From Chitinophaga sp. GbtcB8 (GTDB lineage Bacteria > Bacteroidota > Bacteroidia > Chitinophagales > Chitinophagaceae): a DNA stretch of 64,000 nt. The notes under the pieces were generated by a model, which made no database searches, was not told the origin of the DNA, and worked only from the letters and a program-made list of their open reading frames with translations. Position numbers and translations under genes: made by a program. Within the stretch, counting starts at the first letter, position 1. Every line of letters begins with the position of its first letter. Below are positions 20,701-29,700 of this stretch, piece after piece. The stretch is from positions 1-64,000 of the forward strand of contig NZ_JAGXJN010000029.1 of NCBI RefSeq assembly GCF_019091455.1, read 5' to 3'.

Positions 20701-23700
20701 GAGAAACACGCATTGCTGAGGACTGCATTCCTGTTAGGTGATGATGATGGCGATCTGCAAATAGTATACAAAACAATAAATGCACCGGTGAATGAGCACG
20801 ATCTTACTCACCTGGAGCGCGAAGCGCAGGAACAGGAGATCCGCAGTTTCCTGCAGGCAGATGCAACCCATCCGTTTAACGTAACCGCAGCCCCGCTGTG
20901 GAGGGCAGATGTGTTCAGGATCAGCAGGGATGAAATTGTACTGTCTTTACAGTTCCATCACGCCGTACTGGATGGCTGGAGCCACGCCAACCTGCTTACG
21001 GAGCTGAATAATGTGTACCTGGAGCTGGAACATTCCGCCATTGACAGGCTACCTTTATTAAGATCATCCTATAAAGATTTTGTGATCCAGCAGCAGGCAG
21101 ATAAACGTAACCGCAGCTTGCATACCTTCTGGGAGCAGGAGCTGGCCGGTTACAAACGCCCGGATCTTTTTACCGGTGAGTATGAATACAATAGTTTTTT
21201 ACAAACCCTGGATCATGCTTACCAGGATAAGCTGCAGGCGTTAGCCGTTACATTAAGCACCAGCATAAGAACCATTTCGCTCAGCGCCTACCTGTACCTG
21301 TTAAAAGTACTGAGTGCAGATAATGAGGTGGTAGCAGGGCTGGTGACCAATACCCGCCCCGGGTTGGAGGATAGTGATAAAGTGCTGGGATGCTTCCTGA
21401 ATACGGTGCCCCTGCGTGCCACTATTGGGGAAGATGTTACAGCAGCCGGCTGGGTAAAACAGGTAGAGGGAAAACTGCTGGCCTTAAAGGAGCCGGAGCG
21501 TGTAAGCCTCGTAGAGATTGCGCGTTTGCACCCGGATGCCGGCCAGGGTGGCGGTAATCCCTTCTTTGATACCTTCTTCAACTTTGTAAATTTTCATGTA
21601 TATGAAGGGTTAAAAGGTAATGACGATGCTACCGGTACGGAAGCCGCCGCAGCTGCCTTCAACAATAACACCCGCGCACGTACCAACATGCCGCTGGAAG
21701 TGAATGTGAACCTTACAGGTAATGTATTTAACGCACGTTTTTTCCTGAGCCGTAAATTAAGATCAGGATTAACGGTATCGGATATAGGAAAAATGTACTT
21801 CCGCATTCTGCAGCATATAGCAGATGCGCCTGATCAGCTTTTACGGCAGGCCGCTTATATAGATGCCGCAGAAGAACAGCAGCTGCTACATACCTTCAAT
21901 GATACCGCAACAGATTTCCCGGCAGATAAGACCATGGTACACCTGTTTGAAGAACAGGTAAGCCGCAGGCCTGAAAAGGTAGCGCTGGTGTTTGGCGAAA
22001 GCACATTCACTTACCGGGAATTAAACGAGCAGGCCAACCGCTTAGCTGCGCATTTACGCAGCACAGCCGGTATTCAGCCCAATGACCTGGTAAGCATTCA
22101 GCTGGATCGCAGTGAATGGATGATCATTTCCATACTGGGTGTGCTGAAGAGCGGCGCCGCCTACATTCCCATTGATCCTTCATACCCGCAGGACCGTATT
22201 GATTATATGGTAGCAGACAGCCAAAGCAAGGTATTGATCAATGATGCCTGGCTGGCGGCTTTCCGCGAACAGCAGCAGCAATATGGCACAGAGAACCTGC
22301 CCATAGTGAACCAGCCTACGGACCTGGCATACGTGATCTACACCTCCGGCTCTACCGGCAGGCCAAAAGGCTGTATGCTGGAGCACCGCGGCGTGGTGAA
22401 CCGCGTGGAATGGATGTACCGCCAGTATGCATTCAGTGATGAAGATGTGATCTTACAGAAAACAACCTTCACGTTCGATGTATCTGTTTGGGAAATATTC
22501 ATGCCTTTGTGCTGGGGCGTAAAGATGGTATTATGTCATAAAGATGATATTGCCTCTCCGCAGCGCATCCTGCGCCTCATAGCCACACAGGGTGTAACCT
22601 GCCTGCACTTTGTGCCCAGCATGTTAAGCGCATTCATAACCGCTTTATTTGAAGAATCATCCACAAAAGCAGCCTTACAGGGCCTGCGCCTGCTGATCAC
22701 AAGTGGTGAGGCCTTACCGGTAGAAACGGTAAAAAAATGGTACAGTCTTGTAAGCACACCCATTCATAACCTGTACGGGCCAACGGAAGCATCAGTGGAC
22801 GTTACATTTTACGCTACCACTCCGCAGGATAACAGGGTCCCCATTGGCCGTCCCATCTGGAACACGCAGCTGTACATATTGGGTAAGTCCTTGGAGCTGC
22901 TGCCATTAGGAGTAGCAGGGGAGATCTGTATTGGCGGCGTAGGCCTTTCAAGAGGTTACCTGCACAAACCGGAGCTGACCGCACAGAAATTTGTGGAGAA
23001 TCCTTTCCGCAAGAACGAACGCCTGTACCGCACCGGCGACCTGGGTCAATGGCTGCCGGATGGTAACATTGTGTACCTGGGCAGGATAGATGACCAGGTA
23101 AAGATCCGCGGTTACCGTATAGAGCTGGGAGAAATAGAATCCGTGCTGCTGCAATCCGGGCTGGTAAGCCAGGCTGCCGCTATTGTAAAAGCAGATGCAG
23201 CGGGGACTAAACGCCTGCTGGCATTTGTAGTGCCTGCAGCTGGTTACAGCTTGCCGCAGCTGCAGCAATATCTTACCGCACAGGTGCCGGACTACATGCA
23301 TCCTGCTGCCATTATAGAGTTAAGCGTCCTGCCTTTAACGCCGAACGGCAAGGCAGATAAAAAAGCGCTGGCCGCCTTACAGCATGCCCTGCTGCCGGCC
23401 ACGGAATACACAGCACCCCGGAATGCGACTGAACAAACCATTGCCGCTATCTGGGAAGAAGTGCTGGCTGCAGATCGTATAGGCGTGCACGATAATTTCT
23501 TTACTATAGGGGGGGACTCTATTATTTCTATCCGCATTCTCAGCAAACTGAAAAAGGAATTTCATAAAGAAATTGAGCTACGCACTTTTTATGAAATGCC
23601 TACTATAGCGGCGCTGGCAGCCCACGTAACAGCCTACGGCCATGTGCCAGATGCAAAGTTACAGCTACAGCAGGAGATCACCGCACAGCTGGATGCCATG

Positions 23701-26700
23701 CAACAGGAAGTGTTGCGCACGGCGCCCAATGCCGCTGCCATAGCAGAGGTATATCCCATGAGCGATATACAGAAAGGAATGGTGTTTGAGCAGCTGAAAG
23801 ACCCGGAAAACGGTACTTACCACGATCAGTTTGTGTACCAGCTTCCGTTATTTGACCTGGATATTTTTAAACAGGCCTTTACCCTGCTGGTGGAAAAACA
23901 CAGCATTTTAAGGACCGGTTTTGATATTTATAACATGGGCAGCGATAGCCTGCAGATCGTGTATAAAACCGTACCGGTGAACATGCTGGTAGAGGACCTG
24001 ACGGATAAAGATGCCGCAGCGCAGCAGGCTTACATCCGCCAGTATATAACAGACGAACGCAAAAGACCGTTTGATCTTTCCATAGCACCCCTTTGGCGGA
24101 TCAGCATTTTTGTCACCGCTGCAGATCAGATGGTGTACCTGTTCCAGTTCCACCACGCTATCCTGGATGGCTGGAGCGTAGCTTCGCTGAACACAGAATT
24201 GCATCACTTATGCCTGCAGCTGCAGCAGGATGCAGCTTACCGCCCCGCCCCGCTGATGGCGGATAATAAAACCAGCATTATAAGCTCCCTGGCAGAGAAA
24301 GCACAGGAAGAAAATATCCGTTTCTGGCAGCAGGAGCTGGCAGATCATAAACGCCTGTCCGTTTTTGAAAACAAAGCGCTGGCCGCTTCATTTGAAAAAA
24401 ACTACCCGCCTGATTATTTACCTAAGCTGGAAAATGCAGCCAAACTGCAGGGGGTTCCGGTAAGAACATTGTTCCTTGGAGCTTATTTATATACGCTGCA
24501 ATTGCTCACTGCAGAAACAGACCTCACTATTGGCCTCGTATCCAATGTACGGCCGGTATGCGAGGACGGGGATAAGATCCTGGGCTGCTTCCTGAACACA
24601 ATTCCACTGCGCTATCAGCAGGGCAGTACCGCCGGTAGCTGGAGGCAGTACACAATGGAGCTGGATCATAAATTAAGATCCCTGAAGGGCCGGGACCGGT
24701 TAAGCCTCTATGAAATTAACCGCTTGTCAGGTGGTGATATAAGAGAAAGCAACCCGTTCTTTGATGTTGTTTTCAACTATATCAACTTCCATGTGTATGA
24801 TGCGCTGCACGTGGTACTGGATGAAAAAGCCACGAAGGAAAAGAACAGCCTGGAGCTGAAATCTTTTGAATCCACCAATACCTGGCTGGATCTTTCTGTG
24901 AGCATAACAGGTGGCATGTTAAAGCTGATCTATAAACAGAAGAAAGAGTTAACAGGCGGTATTTCTCTGGCTGCATTCAATGAATACTTTGAACGTGCAT
25001 TGGAAAATATTGCGTTTAACCCCACAGGCAGAACAGATAAGCAGGTTATGCTGTCGGCGCACGACCTGCAGCAGCTGCTGGGTACTTTTAACAATACCAC
25101 GGTACCTTACCTTGCGAATGAAACCATACAGGAACAGTTTGAACGGCAGGCTGCAGCTACACCTCAGCAAATAGCTATTGTAACGGCAGATACGCAGCTT
25201 ACCTATAAAGAGCTGAATGAAAAAGCTAACCAGCTGGCCGCATTTTTAAGGGGGGGCTGCCAGGTAACGGCAGAAACGCTGGTAGCCCTTGTAAGCGGGC
25301 GCTCCGCAGAAATGGTTGTTGGTATGCTGGGCATTCTGAAATCCGGCGCTGCTTATGTGCCCATTGATCCGGAGCTGCCGGCAGAACGTGTACGTTACAT
25401 GCTGGAAGATGCCCGCATTAAAATAGTGATAATAGAAAACGAGCACCGCAAGGCGGTGTTGCCTACAGCCGGTTTTGAAGCAGTAGTAATAAAAGATAAT
25501 CCGCTGTTATTGCAATACCCCGCTGTAAACCTGCCATTGATCAACAATGCCGCTAACCTGGCGTATGTGATCTATACATCGGGTTCCACGGGCAGGCCTA
25601 AAGGCGTTATGCTGGAGCATGCTGCTTTATCAAATTTATGCAACTGGCATAATCGTTATTTTGAAGTAACGGCGCAAAGCAAGGCAACCGTGTATAGCAG
25701 CATTAGCTTTGATGCCGCAGGCTGGGAAATATGGCCCTACCTGTTAACCGGCGCCACGCTGTATCCGTTACCCGGTAATATACGGCTGGATGTAACTGCA
25801 ATAGCTGCATTTATAAAAGAGCAGGGTATTACGCATTGCTTTTTACCTACTGTAATATGTGAGCAGCTGGCAGATGCTGCCACCACTGGCCTGGATCAGG
25901 TAAAGATCCTTACCGGGGGCGATGCGCTGCGGCATACCGGTAACCTGAAGCTGATTAACAACTACGGCCCTACGGAAAATGCAGTGGTGTCTGCCTCCAT
26001 TCATCTGAATGAGCTGAACGGCCTGTCTGTAATACCCATTGGTAAACCCATTGACAACACCGCGGTGTATATACTGGATGTTAACCTGCAATTACAACCG
26101 GTAGGCGTTACCGGCGAGATTTGCCTGGCAGGGTATAACCTGGCCCGCGGATACCTGCACCAGCCCGCATTAACCGCCGAAAAATTTGTAGCCAATCCTT
26201 TTAAACCCGGTGAGCGCCTGTACCGCACTGGTGACCTGGGCCGCTGGCTGCCGGACGGTAACATTGCATTTGCCGGCCGTAAGGACGAGCAGGTGAAGAT
26301 CCGCGGTTACCGTATAGAGTTGGGTGAAATAGAAAGTATTTTGCAACAGCAACCGGGCATACAAGCCGCTGTTGTACTGGCCAGGCCAAACAGCAATGGG
26401 CAGAAAGAGCTGGTAGCCTACCTGGTAAGTGAGGTTACGCTTAACATAACAGCCCTGCGCGCTGCATTGGGCACAATCCTGCCTGCTTATATGCTGCCTG
26501 CACATTTTGTGCAGCTGGATGTATTGCCGTTGAATGCCAGCGGTAAGGTAGACAAGAAGAACCTGCCTGATCCGGAAACCGGGATAATGGCTGCTAACGT
26601 AACCTATGTGGCGCCGCGTAATGAAGCAGAACGTAACCTGGTGGCGGTGTATGAAGAAGTGTTGAAGAAACAGTCCATCGGTATTAAAGATGATTTCCTG

Positions 26701-29700
26701 GCCCTGGGCGGCGATTCCATTAAATCCATACAGGTAGTGGCCCGTTTAAAACAACGGGGTTTTACCTTAACCATCCAGGACGTGATCCGCTTCCCTGTAA
26801 TAGAAGAACTAGCAAGTAAAGTGCAGGTAGTGACCCGCGCGGTTCCTCAGAGGCTGGTGGAAGGTTTGGTGCCGTTAGGCCCCATACAGTCGCAGTTCCT
26901 GAACGGGGCGGTCCTGCATAAACATCATTACAATCAATCTGTGTTACTCTACAGCAAAACGCCTGTTGATATTAATGCGCTGCGCGCCGCGCTGGATAAG
27001 ATTGTTCAACACCATGATGCGCTGCGCATGGTATTCCGCCAAACGGAAACCGGCTGGCTGCAGGAGAACAAAGGCAAAACGCAAGGTTATATCTTTGAAG
27101 AGATCCGCAATATCAGCGAAACAGATTTTGCTGCACATTGCGACCGTCTGCAATCCGGTATGCAGCTGGAAGAAGGACCTTTGTTCAGTGTAGGTTTATT
27201 TCGCGGTGAAGCAGGCGACCGTTTATTAATGGTAGCCCATCACCTGGTAATTGACGGTGTATCCTGGCGCATTTTGTTTGAAGATCTTTCCACATTATAC
27301 CAGCAATACATGGCAGCTCAGCCGTTGGAGCTGCCTTTAAAAACGGATTCCTTCCAGTACTGGCAGCAAATGCAGCAGCAATATGCACAAAGCGAAATCC
27401 TGCAAAAAGAAGCAGTCTATTGGGATGCGTTGGAAGCCATGCACATTCCGCCGGTACCGGTGGAACATGCAGAGGGCAGCAGCCTGATAAAAGATGCTGC
27501 CCGTCAATCTTTTCTGCTGGATGAAAGTTTAACCAGCCGCTTATTAACACAGTGTTACAGCGCATACCGTACAGAGGTGAATGACCTGTTACTGGGCGCT
27601 TTCAGCATGGCAGTAGCAGAGGTGTTTGAGCTGGAAAAAGTGCTGATCAACCTGGAAGGGCATGGCCGGGAGAACATAGGCGCTAATGTAGATGTAACCC
27701 GCACCGTAGGCTGGTTTACCAGCATGTACCCCGTGGTATTTGATATGCGCCACCGGGAGGATGCCATCCGGCAGCTGATCACCGTAAAAGAAACTCTGCA
27801 CCGCGTGCCCAATAAAGGCATGGGTTATGGCATACTGCGTTACACAGCCGGCCGCAACTACCGGTTGCAGCCGCAAATAGCATTCAACTACCTGGGCGAT
27901 TTTGGTGCAGGTGTACAGGACGCGGAAGGCAAACAGCTGTTTGGATTTTCCGGCGACTACCAGGGGCGTGCCATCTCGCCGGACGAACCGCGCGCTGTGC
28001 TGCTGGATGTACTGGGCATGGTAACAGAAGGGCAGCTCCGTTTAACCATCAGTTATAGTACCCACCAGTATTCCAAACCGGTAATTGCAAGGCTGCTTGC
28101 CTGTTTCCAGGCGCAGCTGGAAGAGCTGATAAACGCGCTCTCTGCAACAGCTGCCACGCATCTTACCCCGGTTGACCTTACTTATAAAGAGCTGAGTATG
28201 GAACAGGTGGAGCAGCTGGATGTGGATGGGAATACAGAAGATGTGTATCCATTAAGCCATTTACAGGAAGGGCTGTACTACCACTGGCTCAGCACACCTG
28301 GTTCACTGGCGTATTGCGAGCAAATGAGCTATCGCCTGAAAGGTACGCTGAACCTGGATGCGCTGGAACGCAGCTATGAAATGCTGGTGGCGCGCCACGC
28401 CGTGCTGCGCACCAGCTTTACACAGGAGCTGGATAGCAGCGTGCTGCAGGTAGTGAAAAAGAAAGTGTTGAATAATTTCCAATACCTGGATGTTAGCGGT
28501 CAGGCGGATCCTGTGATAGAAGATATTAAACGCAACATCCGCCAGCAAGGCTTTGACCTGCATAGCGGATCCCAAATGAACCTCACCGTGTTAGGTTTGG
28601 GTGCAGATACCTATGAATTTATCTGGGGTCATCATCACATTTTAATGGATGGCTGGTGTGTAGGTATCCTGATCAAAGAATTCTCTGAATTGTATGAAGG
28701 ATTGTTGCAGGGCCGCAAAACCAGCCTGCCGGAAGTACAGCCTTATGCGGGTTATATTTCCTGGCTTATGCAGCAGGATAAAGAAAGGTCGTTACAATAC
28801 TGGAGGCATTACCTGGCAGATTATGATACCGTAAGCACCCTGCCGCAGCTGGCTGCCGGCAACCATGCTGCCTTTGAACCGGCAGAGCGGGCCTTTAACC
28901 TGGGTACTGCTGCCACCGCCGCCATAAAAGCCCTGTGCGCGCAGCTGCGCATTACGGAAAATACCTTCATCCAAACCATCTGGGGCTTGTTACTATCCCG
29001 TTATAACAATACAAGGGATGTAGTGTTTGGCGCAGTAGTGTCCGGCCGCCCGGGAGAAATAAAGGGTATTGAAGAAATGATAGGCCTGTTCATTAACACC
29101 ATCCCCGTACGTATACGTATAAATGAAGGCGCCACTGCGGAAGCGTTACTAAAAGCCGTGCAGGAAAGCGCCATCAGCGCAGCGGCGCATCACTATACAC
29201 AGCTGGCAGATGTGCTGGCAGTAAGTGAACCGGGTGGCGGTTTGGTTGATCACATCCTCATATTTGAAAATTACCCGGTACAGGAAATGGTGGAACAGCA
29301 TGCAGCCGGCCGGCAGCAGCAACAGGAGCTGTTAGTGATATCGTCTGCCGGTGTGGAGCAAACCAGCTACAACCTTTCTGTTTCTGTTATTCCCGGTAAT
29401 AACTTCCGCATTCGTTTTGAATATAACAGCATGGTATATGCCGCACAGCTAATGGCGGCCCTGGAAGAACATTTTACACAGCTGGTTATACAGGTGCTGG
29501 ATAATCCGGCAGTACAGATAGACACCGTTTGTTATTTAAGTGAAGCGGAAAAGCAGCAGCAGCTCATTGCCTTTAATGAGCCGGGCATCATGGATTATCC
29601 GAAAGACAAAACCGTTATAGAGCTGTTACAGGAGCAGGTAACCCGCACGCCGGAAAACATTGCCGTCATTTTCAAAGACCGCACGCTTAGCTACCAGCAG

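Noticed and set aside
20540..21880. Calling the C domain a proven dual epimerisation/condensation domain
   Set aside because: The extra N-terminal HH motif typical of dual domains is not visible, so only DCL-like is claimed.
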